The translations under genes were made by a program, and so were the position numbers. The notes under the pieces were generated by a model, which was given only the letters and a program-made list of their open reading frames with translations, was not told where the DNA came from and made no database searches. From Bacteroidota bacterium (GTDB lineage: Bacteria; Bacteroidota; Ignavibacteria; Palsa-1295): a stretch of 60,417 nt of DNA. This document shows, piece after piece, positions 26,601-36,661 of the stretch; the first letter of the stretch is position 1; each line of letters starts with the position of its first letter. The stretch is from assembly GCA_021324685.1 (NCBI GenBank), contig JAJPIQ010000066.1, positions 1-60,417 of the forward strand, in the 5' to 3' direction.

Positions 26601-29600
26601 GGATGGACGGGGAACTCGAACCTGCAGACCTATTATGCGGGGCTCGCCAGCACGGGATGGCAACCGTCCGACGAAGGAACGGCCTATAGCGATAATTGGA
26701 TCGCCTGGGACCGATCGCTCGCCTCGGTCTGGGGGGATATTTCGCATTCCCCCATCCGGTATCCGGCGAAGGATAATTTCACCTATACCATAAATTACAC
26801 GGGCCTCCCGACCTATTACGGTATTACGGAAAGAGCCAAAGGCGTGAAGCGCGTCTCTCAGGACCTGGCACCCATCATGTCGGAACTGAAGAAGCTGCAA
26901 TGGCGGACGACTTTTACGTACGCGAATTATATTCCTTCCTGGACGGGAAATTCCCCCGCCAACTGGGCCCAGAAATGGGCCACGGACACGGCGGAAATCC
27001 TTCTGCCCCTGACCGCAGATAGTCATGTCAATTCCTTGCTCGGAAGCTACAAGATGAACCGGTTCACGCTGGACGCGAACCATCGCTTGCAGCCGAAATC
27101 GACGGACGATGGATTAGGTCTGAAAGACAATTTGAACGAGATGCTCTATGATTTTGGAGTCTTCACCGACCCCACCGATCCCGGAGCGCTCTACGTGGTC
27201 ATAACGAATAAACGGACGTGGCCCTTGATCTACGATTGGACGCATGTGGACGCGAATGGAAAACCGACCGCGATTCGCAGCGCGGACTCCACCGACCCGA
27301 TGACCAATCTTCTCGGAGCGATCGATGCTCGCCGGTTAATCGTCTCCGTGAAAAATGCGAGTAATTTCCTCGATCATAGTTCCGGCTTTTATTCGGTGAC
27401 CAATATGCGCACCGGATGGGAAAAAGTTCACCGGTGGGCCGCGAGCGGACTGCAGTCCGATGAAGATACGTGCCAAATCGATTTTGAACCGGGCGAAGGG
27501 ACGTTGCTGAGGATCGCTCCCGCGACCGGTATCGTCCTGGGCAAGACCAATTATGCGGGGATGTCCTACAATAATGGCCATCGCGTTGCCGATGTCCATA
27601 CGGTAACCATTCCTGCTCCCCCCGGCTGCCCTCCGCCCGCAAATCGCGGGATTTGCTGGGAAGAGAATGGGAAAATCATGTTTTCCCTCGTCGATCCGGC
27701 CGGCGCCGCACATCCCGATCAAAATTATCCGGTGGTCACGATTTACGATCCATCCGGTTCCGGTCCCGATGGACACAATCCGTCTATTGCCTCCAAACCG
27801 TCCCTCGGCAATGGATGGTCGGACACGATCGCAATTGTTTTTTCAACGGACAATTATGTGACGGACGTAGACGGCTCGCGATCGGTAAAATTCGCATGGA
27901 ATCCGGGTCCAACGATGGGCGATTATACCAATCCATCGAAGTGGACCGTCGAGCCGGCTATCGCAACGCCCTCCTATAAAATAGGTGGAGTTCCGGATGT
28001 CACCGGAGGGTGGGACGACCTGGTTGTACCCGCGATTTCCCCGGCGATCGATGGCTTTGTCGGAGTGTATACGGAGTTTAGCGATGCTCAAACGTTCTGG
28101 ATGCACGTTCGTTGGAATAATGGAACTCCTTCCTGGACGTATACTCCGCTGGCGGCACTCACCACACCGAACGCGACTCAAATCCGATTTGGGACGGTCG
28201 GCTCCAATGACGATCACGCGCCCGCCGCAGAGTTATGGCATTTTGCATGGGAAGCCGATTTCGCCGATGGGACCAGCACCATCAATTACCGCGGCATTCT
28301 GCATACGTTCCCGACTCCGTTAGTGCCGGATCAGTTCCAATATGGCTATTCTGTTGAAGCTTCGCAGGGCTATCCTGTCCAGGACCTTACCGTTATCGCT
28401 TCGACCAATGGCCAGCCGGTCGTACAAAAAGAATCCCCTGCCTGCTGGCATCGCCATCCGATGATCGTATCGACGCATCCACCGACCGTTGGTAGTTTTT
28501 CGATGCCGGCAATTACCTGGGAAACGACCGATAAAATTCAGGTCTGGGTCTCGAACGGCCAGGGATTGATCTATCCCAGTTGGGCGAAAGGTCCCACGAA
28601 GCCCGTGCTGCGTGAAGCGACCGCATACAATCTGACGCACCTTACTCCGACATGGGGCTCCTTTATTTCCGTTCAGGCATATGAGATGAATAACCTGCCT
28701 CAACCGGTCGTCCGCGTCGAGGATCATCTGTGCAGTAATTGGTATACCTTGTTCGGAAGGGAACTTTGCTTTCAGGACACCTTTAGAAGTCAGAATTATG
28801 CGTACCGAGGCCAACCGAATGCGAATAACTGGCCCTACGATTACCGCCTGCTCGATCCCGGGCAAACGCCAAGCGTCAGCTTGTCGTACGAACTCGATCC
28901 GTTCCCAGATTATGGCTCGATTTCGTATCGCGGTATAAACCCGGACGTGAATAATCTATACAACGCAAAAATCGTCGCCAATCCGTGCATTCCGGACGCT
29001 TCGGGTTGCACCCCGACGGAGGCGTATTTGAAAAAGAACCTCGTCCAGTTCCTGGACGTGAAATATGCCAACGCCGATCCCTGTAATCCACCGGGGATCT
29101 GGACCTCGATCGTTCCCATCCGAATCACTCGAACGAGCGGCGATTCCACGATCTCGCTCGACGTGCGTTGGATCGATCGCCCGGTGGGTCAATTCGATCC
29201 CATACCTACCAGCGATACCACCGCGATGTTGGTTCAGACCTCGTGGCCCCGTACCGAGGACTCGATCGCCACAACGTACTTCTCAACGTTGAATGCCCCG
29301 GAGATTGAAATCGAGCGTATTCTCGAAGCCGACACCGATCAGTTGCCGACCATCCTTCCCGATGCCTCGCATTTCATTTCGTATAAACTTGTCGTAAAGG
29401 ATTCGGCAAGTGGACAGGTGACTCAAGTGCTCGATTCGGCGCTGTGGCGTGGAGGACCCTTATCGCAAGGTTCGTCCTATATCGGCACGAATCCGCTCGA
29501 TACCACGATGACCGGTATGGGCTTCCATATCTACGCTCCGCTGCTTCCAACCTCGTCCGGCAGTGCCTACGTCACAGCCATCCTCACGAAGGATAGCCTG

Positions 29601-30002
29601 ACCATGGCCGAACTCGATCAGGACCAGGAGTATGCGGACAGCCTCATCTTCCCGATCGTGACCGATACCGCCTCCGATTCCGCGGCGAATGCCGGGTATA
29701 AGAAGGCGCAGCCGGGCGGATCGATTTCGATCCCACACGATCTGGCCGTGACGGTGTATCCGAATCCGGTCAAGGGGATCGTCCAGGTCTGTGTCGAGGA
29801 CCTGCCCGCACAAATTCCGGTCACGGTGGACGTCGTAAACCAATTGGGCGAACAGGTGGCCGAACTGTATCATGCAACACCCGAAGCCGAGTTGGGACTG
29901 TGCCTGCAGCTCGACTGCTCAAAACTTCCCAACGGCATTTATTATGCTGACCTTCAAACGCAGGGACAGCATCGGACCGTCAAGTTCTCGGTCGAGCACT
30001 GA
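23637..30002 (+). CDS. giant (2121-residue) secreted protein with T9SS sorting domain
   Basis: The signal peptide from ATG 23637 (MKKILLHCRTFLLHHR, then WLMLLVSSLFIPF, cut near ASAQ) fits better than the ATG ten codons earlier. The mature protein is rich in aromatic and small polar residues, as in surface proteins. It contains two copies of a domain of about 60 residues at about 675-735 and 845-905, with shared words MVGS-I-I-G--YTITA and GTPAAA---TW. C-terminal segments EVEIERILEAD-like and LVVKDSASGQVTQVLDSALW precede the sorting domain VTVYPNPVKGIVQV, VVNQLGEQV, LPNGIYYADLQ. No enzymatic motif is recognised. A perfect 30-bp palindromic terminator follows. The function could be adhesin or surface structure. 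Confidence 0.82.
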   Translation: MKKILLHCRTFLLHHRTWLMLLVSSLFIPFGPASAQTLADTVFPLGGLQFGLSEGEITTGVLSDPAFWNQGLPQLGLNTLNDEGNGTTLSNLNLGMTGYPGISLGSYLDQFSDYEFFLVSNENSTAAWDLARAWQDPASKSGSNGGAGNLEWFIPAPPADPVGTAYLNQSGLGGNFSNGGIKGYLDFVYRIDISADYPNISDPSTVIYQIQYTVHYSDGSASALTTANLTFGDYTNYYTSGYQATFGNDYTSEILNIKTFPNQARTGVSPTGTNNYSVFRIPIALSAGQDSSKTYISGVDFKLLKTAASNGIFVRGVRIRSQHSDWLFRGKLNYDAPANSQYPNGYPGLYTTFQGVKNIMGNTGWKNMLIGKAGNELGPDVWRAFAYVDSMWRRWTRGHGGQKDLNYVIADSYQYWRSIYEDETATTRSPLGATPPPLQYEGGSIAPPRWEAQLNGTHSYSYDNDGTNTTFYGHPGDGSNRWNSGDPWWPFVNGDPCGPVFPGDAIPASIKNHQTGTSFDFQEMNLLITGWASNQNAPRFGSYGTTTIGSKSSSWVGINLNTYTGYTQFFQDEVVYNERHFWDNPLISSSPPGFSGYDSPGEPTTIESPYYIAAKTCYPQNLPSSSWSTFYAYPNTYGGCVDGDNFLAVDDVTRVGIYSAMRSGNPTGTDGQTFGTNLFHSSTGSFSSPMVGSTITIGSNTYTITAFDGSTQLELDGTPAAASNQTWTINYPAPLSFDPSTLNYLSRLYFKFALQTRWEIREQSWDGLAWGAKGIMFNPVGTDEGPNTGFCTSTLKTQEPNPSNPSTLIDLTDGFDNPDFPLYLLFLAPVSSFSGGISSTPDGVTDGTAKFYTTYSSVFQSGMVGSQITINGVNYTITAYVNPSTIQISGTPAAATGLTWSFPPQFLIPPISSSDPPSSSGIYRFPDHQVKNSNGSTIYIPILSDYDIYNGDPNNGGTLLYSKGTPIATDGDNTTYHMIDEYITDIQNGWTGNSNLQTYYAGLASTGWQPSDEGTAYSDNWIAWDRSLASVWGDISHSPIRYPAKDNFTYTINYTGLPTYYGITERAKGVKRVSQDLAPIMSELKKLQWRTTFTYANYIPSWTGNSPANWAQKWATDTAEILLPLTADSHVNSLLGSYKMNRFTLDANHRLQPKSTDDGLGLKDNLNEMLYDFGVFTDPTDPGALYVVITNKRTWPLIYDWTHVDANGKPTAIRSADSTDPMTNLLGAIDARRLIVSVKNASNFLDHSSGFYSVTNMRTGWEKVHRWAASGLQSDEDTCQIDFEPGEGTLLRIAPATGIVLGKTNYAGMSYNNGHRVADVHTVTIPAPPGCPPPANRGICWEENGKIMFSLVDPAGAAHPDQNYPVVTIYDPSGSGPDGHNPSIASKPSLGNGWSDTIAIVFSTDNYVTDVDGSRSVKFAWNPGPTMGDYTNPSKWTVEPAIATPSYKIGGVPDVTGGWDDLVVPAISPAIDGFVGVYTEFSDAQTFWMHVRWNNGTPSWTYTPLAALTTPNATQIRFGTVGSNDDHAPAAELWHFAWEADFADGTSTINYRGILHTFPTPLVPDQFQYGYSVEASQGYPVQDLTVIASTNGQPVVQKESPACWHRHPMIVSTHPPTVGSFSMPAITWETTDKIQVWVSNGQGLIYPSWAKGPTKPVLREATAYNLTHLTPTWGSFISVQAYEMNNLPQPVVRVEDHLCSNWYTLFGRELCFQDTFRSQNYAYRGQPNANNWPYDYRLLDPGQTPSVSLSYELDPFPDYGSISYRGINPDVNNLYNAKIVANPCIPDASGCTPTEAYLKKNLVQFLDVKYANADPCNPPGIWTSIVPIRITRTSGDSTISLDVRWIDRPVGQFDPIPTSDTTAMLVQTSWPRTEDSIATTYFSTLNAPEIEIERILEADTDQLPTILPDASHFISYKLVVKDSASGQVTQVLDSALWRGGPLSQGSSYIGTNPLDTTMTGMGFHIYAPLLPTSSGSAYVTAILTKDSLTMAELDQDQEYADSLIFPIVTDTASDSAANAGYKKAQPGGSISIPHDLAVTVYPNPVKGIVQVCVEDLPAQIPVTVDVVNQLGEQVAELYHATPEAELGLCLQLDCSKLPNGIYYADLQTQGQHRTVKFSVEH

Positions 30003-30023
30003 TCGGAACGGAATTCGTTCACG

Positions 30024-30053
30024 AACGTGGTCACAGATATCTGTGACCACGTT
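30024..30053 (+). terminator. perfect palindromic terminator after the 2121-residue gene
   Basis: A perfect 30-bp palindrome with left half aacgtggtcacagat, followed by ttatttttaaag. It starts 22 bp after the stop codon, as expected of an intrinsic terminator. Confidence 0.85.
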
Positions 30054-30158
30054 TTATTTTTAAAGCTTCGATCGGACGAGGAAAAATGAGGGTCCGCCAC
30101 AGAAATCTATTTTTTCTATTAGAAACTTGCGGCGCATAGCTTTTTTTTGTATTATTGT

Positions 30159-30181
30159 AAAAATGGCTTTGGCCATTTTTT
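30159..30181. terminator. second terminator-like hairpin
   Basis: The arm aaaaatggc pairs with gccattttt (9 bp) around a four-base loop. A on one side and T on the other make it possible in either direction. Confidence 0.5.
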
Positions 30182-30374
30182 AAAAACTGAGAAGAGCCTT
30201 CCAGAAGCCCGCGCCGCAGCGTTTTTGTTGTCTTGCATGCGGTTCTCAAGTCAACGATGCCCCAAGCATACGTTGAGCTAGCTCACGACGCCTGCCCCGA
30301 AGACCCACTTGGTTTGTCCTGGTTAAACCGTAAGGTTTGCCATTTACTGATTACAACTTAACTACTTTTTGCCT

Positions 30375-33300
30375 ATGAAACACCAGATTCACTACGTCTG
30401 CCGTGCTCATGCTCGCATACACACGGCGGTAGCTCTTTTTGCATTCCTTGCTATTTTCCAGGGCAGAGCCAATGCTCAAGTCGGCTCCGATGCCTTCTCG
30501 CCAAGTATCACCAGCTTCCATGGCTCGGACGGGAATACATGGGTTGTTACGGCTTACACGATTCCTGCAAGCGGTTCTACCGGCCGAACGATCGGTCTTC
30601 AACGAAAGAAAACAACCGATGGGGCCTACACAACGATCAGCTCTCCATTCTCATCGGGAGTCCCACAAATCTCCGGGACCTCCGTCGATAACATGGACGA
30701 AGCAAATATTCTCGCCGTGGGAACCGATACGCTCGTCCTGGTCGTGCGGGCATGGAAGGCCGATGGCAGCGGCGATCAATACGGCGATCGAGGATCGGCA
30801 TGGGCCGATCTAAACAATACGATTTTTACGAATTGCGGAATATTCCTGGCGGTCTCGACCGACCGCGGAAGCCATTGGGGATATTGGGACGCACAAAATT
30901 CTTCCACTCTCGATGGCGGGAAGTGGAAGCAAATTGCGGTCTCCGATATTAATTCCATGACTTCCACGGACGCGAATACGGTCGAATACCCCCGGATCGC
31001 GTATCGAAAAGGTTTCGACTCGCATGGGTACATCGTGTGGAATACCAAGTCCTGGGTGAACGAAAGTTCCGTCACCTACACCAATGCCGATGGCTCTTCT
31101 CCCTCCTATAACACGGCACCGTTTTTACAATCCGACGGGACGGGAACTTCCGGTTGGTGGGTCACGAACTGTTCCGTCTCCGTGGCCGCGTTCAACGTGA
31201 ACGAATCGGGAACCCAGGAAGGCTGGGTCTTTTTAAATGGCAGTAGCGCCGTGCTATCGAGCACTTTTTCCAATGTCAGTGGCGGCCTCGCCCATAATCA
31301 TTTTTCGCCGGGACCGGAGTCCCCCTCCGTCGCGATTTCGCCCGACCATCAAATCTGGATTTCGTACCAGAAGATTTGCTATGCCGGTTACGACGCTTTT
31401 ACCTCCGGCGTCTGGTACTTCGACCCGGACACGCCGGACGCCATGAGCTGGATGATGAATGGGCAGGAACAACCCGATGCCTTCCTGTACGTTACGGCCG
31501 GTACGTTCAGCCCCTCGAGTGGATTTTCGTTCCAGACCCCCCAGGAATTGTATCACGATGAAATTGTCGGATACTATAACCACTCACGAGGATATTTTTA
31601 TTATCAGGACTATTCCTCCTGGGCACCGAATTCCGAGACTTCGAATTCAAACTGGGACGGAACCCTCGCCGAAGGGCCGTCGGTCCAGGTCGCCTGCAAT
31701 CACCCAAACGGAACCTGCTCGAATTACTCGGTGGGCGTGATCGATGCATTTACGACCGGTGGGACCACCTCCGCAGGGACCAATATCGCAGACCCGCGCT
31801 CCTGGCTTCTGTTTTTCCACGCCGATCTCAGCAGCGGGGGAACCGCGCAATCGTTCGTGACCACGGCCAGGAATAACGTAGGAACGATTCCGGATTTCGG
31901 TGAAAATTTATGCCAGGGCGGCTGTACCTCCGATGCCGCTTCCCGCGTCGAACCGGACGGACGAAGTTCGGACGGCAGCCTTGGGCCGGTCTATTTCCGA
32001 TTTTTTCCGACGCTGAAGTACGCCTCGGCTCCGGACGGTTTCGCCGCCTACACTGCGAACCCTTCGATCGACCCTTCTTTCTTTATTCTCACCTGGATGT
32101 CGGCCTATCAGGACAATTCCGCGCACGGATCGAATTATCTCGACTCGGTCTCCTGCCGGGTCGCCGTATCGTTCGACAATGAGTCGTTCGAGATCAGCAC
32201 CGCGAATACACCGTCGATCGTTCGCCAGATCCAGGACCCGGACGACGCGACTCCCACCTATGTTTTTGCGACCCATTGGGGTTCGAAAATAGATGTCTGT
32301 GGCGATGGCGATGACTTCCGGGTGCACGTCATTTGGCATACGCCGGAAGGAAACAATGCCAAAGGCGTACTGGAGGCCTCCTCGGGATCGTGTATCCTCG
32401 TCCGACCGTACCTTACGAATTACTTACCCACCGATGCACACGGCTTTCCGGGTCCATCGACGTGGTTTGCGAACGTTAACAGCGTTACGACGCCCGTCTA
32501 TAATCCCCTGGTCGCATTCACGATGGGAAGCGACCCTTCGCTCTCGGGCATTGAATATGCGAATGTGCTCACCATGGGAAGTGCTCGGCCACGTTCGCTC
32601 CAGGAACGAATGCTCCCACCTCGATTTCCACGCCGGGAATTTATAATGCCCTGTATGTGGGCACCCCGAACGTCCCGGATATTGGAGACCTGGGTTTTAG
32701 CGACCAGCGAAAGATCGCGATGACGGGAACGGTGGCGCATGCCGTCGCCTATGGCACCGGGACGAATTTTACGGGCGTCGAATACTCGACGCAAATGACG
32801 ATCGGGAATCATACGACGGATTGGACCGCCCCACTCGAAATCGACATCGAACCCAATACATATGTCGAACCGCCGTGCATTGCCAGTTACGTTCGCGATC
32901 CTTCGGTATCGCAATCGGCGATTGCGGTCTGCTGGGGGTTCGAAGACGACATTATTCCTCCGAATGGGACCGGAATTAAAGTGCGCGTCAAGGAAAGCGG
33001 GAACTGCAATTGGAGCCAGGAATTTGCCATTCCGACTTCTTCCTGTGCGTGCGCTCCCTCGATCACGCCCCTGACCGTTCCGGTCTCTTCGGGATCTAAA
33101 AATACGTACTTATTAGGATGGGTCATCACCTGGGAAGATTATTTGAGTGACGTGTTGAACTCCGTCACGCTGTTGCGCGGAGGCCAGGCCACGAATCAGT
33201 TGACCCAAAATCAGAACTGGGGCGATTACTCGAATTACACCACTACCGGCACGCAGATCATCCTGACCGCACTCACTCCGAGCGGTTCCCACGAACATCT

Positions 33301-35170
33301 TGGGGCGACCTCCAATCAGAGCAATGGCATTACCGCCGATCACTCGAACGAGATCGTTTATACGTCCGACGGAGACATCAGCGGCTGTAAGGCGCTCAAT
33401 GCGCAATATTTCACGTCGGGTGCAACGCTCGGAAATTGGTCCGGCAATACGGCCGGTAGCCAACAGGTGTTGTCGGCCTACAACATTAAAGGACAGTTCG
33501 ATCGCGATCCCTCGGTCACGGTGACGAGCTTTGGCCAGAACATCGCCGCGTGGGAACACATTGGCCCCGGCCTGCTGATTCCGGATTGGCCAAGTCCAGG
33601 GATCTTTACACCGGGCTTCACTTCCAGTATCCGAATTGCGAAAACAACGGATGCCGGTGGGGATTGGTCCGTCTTACAGGACTTTATTACCCTTCCCTAT
33701 GCCGGAGATCCGACGTTTCATTGGCTTACCAAACCGAGCGTCACGGCTTTTCCAACGACGACGATCAGCGGTTCGGCGAATGCCCATGGAGCGGAGTTAC
33801 TCTATACCCAGGAAGATGGCTATTGTTACTGCAGCCCGGCACCTGGGTTTTCTCCATTCCCTCATGTCAACACCCTTCACGAACGTCTTTATGACTTGTC
33901 CTATCAGGGATCGTGGGGAAGCGGTACATGGACGAGCGGGGAAAAGTCTCCGTTTCCAACTTCGGGCGTGAATTCGCAGAGATCGTTCGGATTGTATACC
34001 ACCGGGCCACAATATGCTCTGCTCCATGGATCGTACCAACTGGTCGATCAGGACCTTACCACTTCTTATACTCATGGACTAACGTATGCCCTTGGGAATG
34101 CCCTCAGTAGTGGTGCCGTCACCGATAAATTTACCACGCCGGTTATTGGGGCGTTCAAGGGTACCTTTGCACAACCGCTCGGGGAGGACCTCTTCCGCGT
34201 CGAAGATCGGTATATGGATTCTTCCGCGATTGAATTTCAATGGGGAGGAGTCTATGTAGACGACACCGCGATCGGAATGGCCGCTCGCGAAGTCATATTA
34301 CATAATCCGGCATCGGATTCTGGCTTTGCTTCCCACGAAGCAATCCGGGATTCTATTTTCCAAACCGAATGGTTCGACTGGCCGGTGAGTGGCGAAGTAG
34401 TCTATAGCCGCTGGCTTGCTTTTGCGGTTGGACGGTTCACCGATACCACCATCGATACCAACAAATCGGATGGCGGCGGCGGTGGCGGTGATAATTCCTC
34501 AAAATGCACCGGTTCCGGGAGTGCCCAGGGAACGACGACCAAGCTCTACGTACCGGATACGACCGTCCGCGGAGATTCCTCGTTTATAAAACCGTGCGTC
34601 CAAATAAAATATACCGTAGAATTAGTCCATCAGAGCGGACAAATCGATACGATCGACCGCATGACGTATAATCCATTCGGACAGCAGTTGATCGCGCCGA
34701 AAAAAGTGCATCTCGTCAATGCAAATTATGCCGGCGATACGGTAATGCTGCGTGTTCGGGCCGATATTCCACCGTGTGTTCCGGATGCCGACTCGAATGT
34801 CGTTTTTGGACGAGAACAAATGCTGGATACGCTTCGCGGTCTCGCCGATACCACGATCGCAATCGGTCCAAGCGGTGGCGTGATGCCGCCTCCCGACACG
34901 TGCTTCATGGCACTGGGACCCTTCGCAAATCCTTCCGCAGCATCTTCGAACGATGTTTCCATTCTTGTACACCTTTGCGGAATAGGAGCACCCATTACGG
35001 TCCAGGTGTATGACATGATCGGAAATCCGGTCGGGGGGCAATCGCACGCCGTGTCGGATGGCCAGGTCTGGGACCGTATCCCGATCACTTCGCCGCCGGT
35101 CGCCGGTTCCTACTATGTCCAAATCAGCGCGCCGTTTTACGGTACGTCATTAGGGCTTACCGTGTACTGA
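30375..35170 (+). pseudogene. giant secreted T9SS protein split by one frameshift
   Basis: The first frame runs from ATG 30375 (signal peptide with core HTAVALFAFLAIF, cut near ANAQ) to 32723. The second runs to 35170. Near 32581-32592 the first frame turns into low-quality sequence, while the second picks up with SATFAPGTNAPTSISTPGIY and continues smoothly. One missing base would join them into about 1600 residues. The N-terminal part has segments such as FLAVSTDRGSHWGYW and SPGPESPSVAISPDHQIWIS, as in sialidase-like propellers. The second half has a Gly-rich linker and ends in a T9SS-like domain with VQVYDMIGNPVGG and VAGSYYVQIS. It could be a recent pseudogene, a sequencing error or programmed frameshifting. 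Confidence 0.8.
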
Positions 35171-35188
35171 CGTCCGTGTACTGACGTC
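35161..35188. repeat. 14-bp tandem duplication over a stop codon
   Basis: The word cgtgtactgacgtc occurs at 35161-35174 and again at 35175-35188. The first copy contains the stop codon of the split secreted-protein gene (TGA, 35168-35170). Confidence 0.95.
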
Positions 35189-35193
35189 CTTGG

Positions 35194-35225
35194 AACCGGG
35201 GACCGCCTTTCGGCGGTCCCCGGTT
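35194..35225 (+). terminator. strong intrinsic terminator-like hairpin
   Basis: The arms aaccggggaccgcc and ggcggtccccggtt pair perfectly over 14 bp around the loop tttc, followed by cttagtttc. It separates the split gene from the next secreted-protein gene. The T tract is poor. Confidence 0.75.
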
Positions 35226-35243
35226 CTTAGTTTCAAATTTCGT

Positions 35244-36554
35244 ATGACAAAAGCAATCGGCTTCTTCTCCGTTCTTTTTTTAAGTCACCTGGCTTCGGCA
35301 CAATGGAAGGAGATTGGGAATTTCGGTCTGCAGGACGAATACATTACGCGCGTGTATTTTCTCGACCTCCCCGGCCCGCCCAGGATCGGCTTTGTCGGAA
35401 CGGGAACGAACTTGTACAAGACCAGCGATGGAGGAAGTTCCTGGCGGGCGGTGTGGGGAAAAGGAATCCATAGTTTATATTATGTGACAGACATTTTTTT
35501 TAAGGACAGCCTGACCGGATGGATCACGGTCTTTGGAGATACCGATGCCTGTTACAGGACACTCGATGGCGGCAACTCCTGGAAGGAGATCTATAGCGCC
35601 AACGACGGCGGATTTGCGGTCTATTATTCCCCATCCTCGAACCGGTTGTTCCTCAGCCTGGAAATCGGAGGGATGGTCGCTTCCAACGATTTAGGCGATA
35701 CATGGGAACCCGTCACGGACACGGCGACGACCAGCGCCTTTACGTTCTGGAACGATTCGGACGGGATCGTACTCGCGATCCCGAATGCCGACTCGACCGG
35801 GAACCCGGTCTCGAATGCGGGCTTTCTGCGAACGACGAACGGGGGCCGGAACTGGGAATTTAATCGAGTAGCGTTCCATGGTCCGTCGCTGCCCGGCGAG
35901 CCCATCGCCATACCGGGTACGCACACTTGTTTTGCGGTAACGCAGGGACGAATAACCGTCTGGCGCAGCGACGATTTCGGTGCAACCTGGAGCATGATAA
36001 CCGATTTCGGACCGCTTCTGGACTCCAATAATAATCAACGGACCCCGTACTGCACAGGATATATTAAAGGCGAACTCCGTCGCCTCTCGATCCAAACCGA
36101 TTCTGGAATGCTTGTTTCTACCGATTCCGGCTTTACCTGGAGAAACGATCGTGGCCCAACGTATCTTACGAACTTTTCCAACGATAATTTTTATAGCCGA
36201 AATGGGATCACGGTCGCAGGCATGACCTATGGTGCGTTCGGTGGTGCGGTCGATGCCGGCGGCGGTCTTTGGGAAGAACAATGGGACCCGGCGGCCGTTC
36301 AGGGCGAAGACACCGCAGCCCGGTTGCCTTCCGCGTTCCCGAACCCGGCTTCGGATGTCATCACCATTTCGGGTCTTCCGGAAAGCGGCTGGCTCGAGAT
36401 CAGGAATATCGTCGGTGAACGGGTGTTCCGGGAACCCCTGAATCCATATCGCCAGAGGGCGGGAAGCCTTGCGATCGACGTTTCCGGATATGCTCCGGGA
36501 ATTTATTTTATCGAGGTGTCCGGGCACCGGGTGGGGAAATTCCTTAAGCAATAA
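35244..36554 (+). CDS. secreted Asp-box (BNR-like) repeat protein with T9SS sorting domain
   Basis: A 436-residue exported protein. The start at 35244 yields the signal peptide MTKAIGFFSVLFLSHLASAQ; the open frame reaches 18 codons further into the terminator hairpin. Asp-box motifs are TSDGGSSW, TLDGGNSW, SNDLGDTW, TTNGGRNW, SDDFGATW and STDSGFTW. The tail has SAFPNPASDVITISG, EIRNIVGERVF and YAPGIYFIEVSG. It resembles the N-terminal region of the protein encoded at 43093-47322: both start with W---------(I)--V-FLD----P--GFVG followed by an Asp-box. It is probably part of the same paralogue set. Confidence 0.86.
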   Translation: MTKAIGFFSVLFLSHLASAQWKEIGNFGLQDEYITRVYFLDLPGPPRIGFVGTGTNLYKTSDGGSSWRAVWGKGIHSLYYVTDIFFKDSLTGWITVFGDTDACYRTLDGGNSWKEIYSANDGGFAVYYSPSSNRLFLSLEIGGMVASNDLGDTWEPVTDTATTSAFTFWNDSDGIVLAIPNADSTGNPVSNAGFLRTTNGGRNWEFNRVAFHGPSLPGEPIAIPGTHTCFAVTQGRITVWRSDDFGATWSMITDFGPLLDSNNNQRTPYCTGYIKGELRRLSIQTDSGMLVSTDSGFTWRNDRGPTYLTNFSNDNFYSRNGITVAGMTYGAFGGAVDAGGGLWEEQWDPAAVQGEDTAARLPSAFPNPASDVITISGLPESGWLEIRNIVGERVFREPLNPYRQRAGSLAIDVSGYAPGIYFIEVSGHRVGKFLKQ

Positions 36555-36661
36555 CTTCCTTTCGCGGGGCGCCGAATTCTAAAACGGCAAGGAAGCACTT
36601 TTCCTGCGATCGTCGAGCCCCGCATCTCCCCCTGCGATCCTGTCGAATGTTCCCGTTGCTT

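Larger units (their letters stand above)
30003..30374. other. intergenic region between two giant secreted-protein genes
   Basis: About 370 bp with two terminator-like hairpins (30024-30053 and 30159-30180) and no convincing gene. The right part should carry the promoter of the gene starting at 30375; no strong TAnnTTTG box was seen. Confidence 0.55.
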
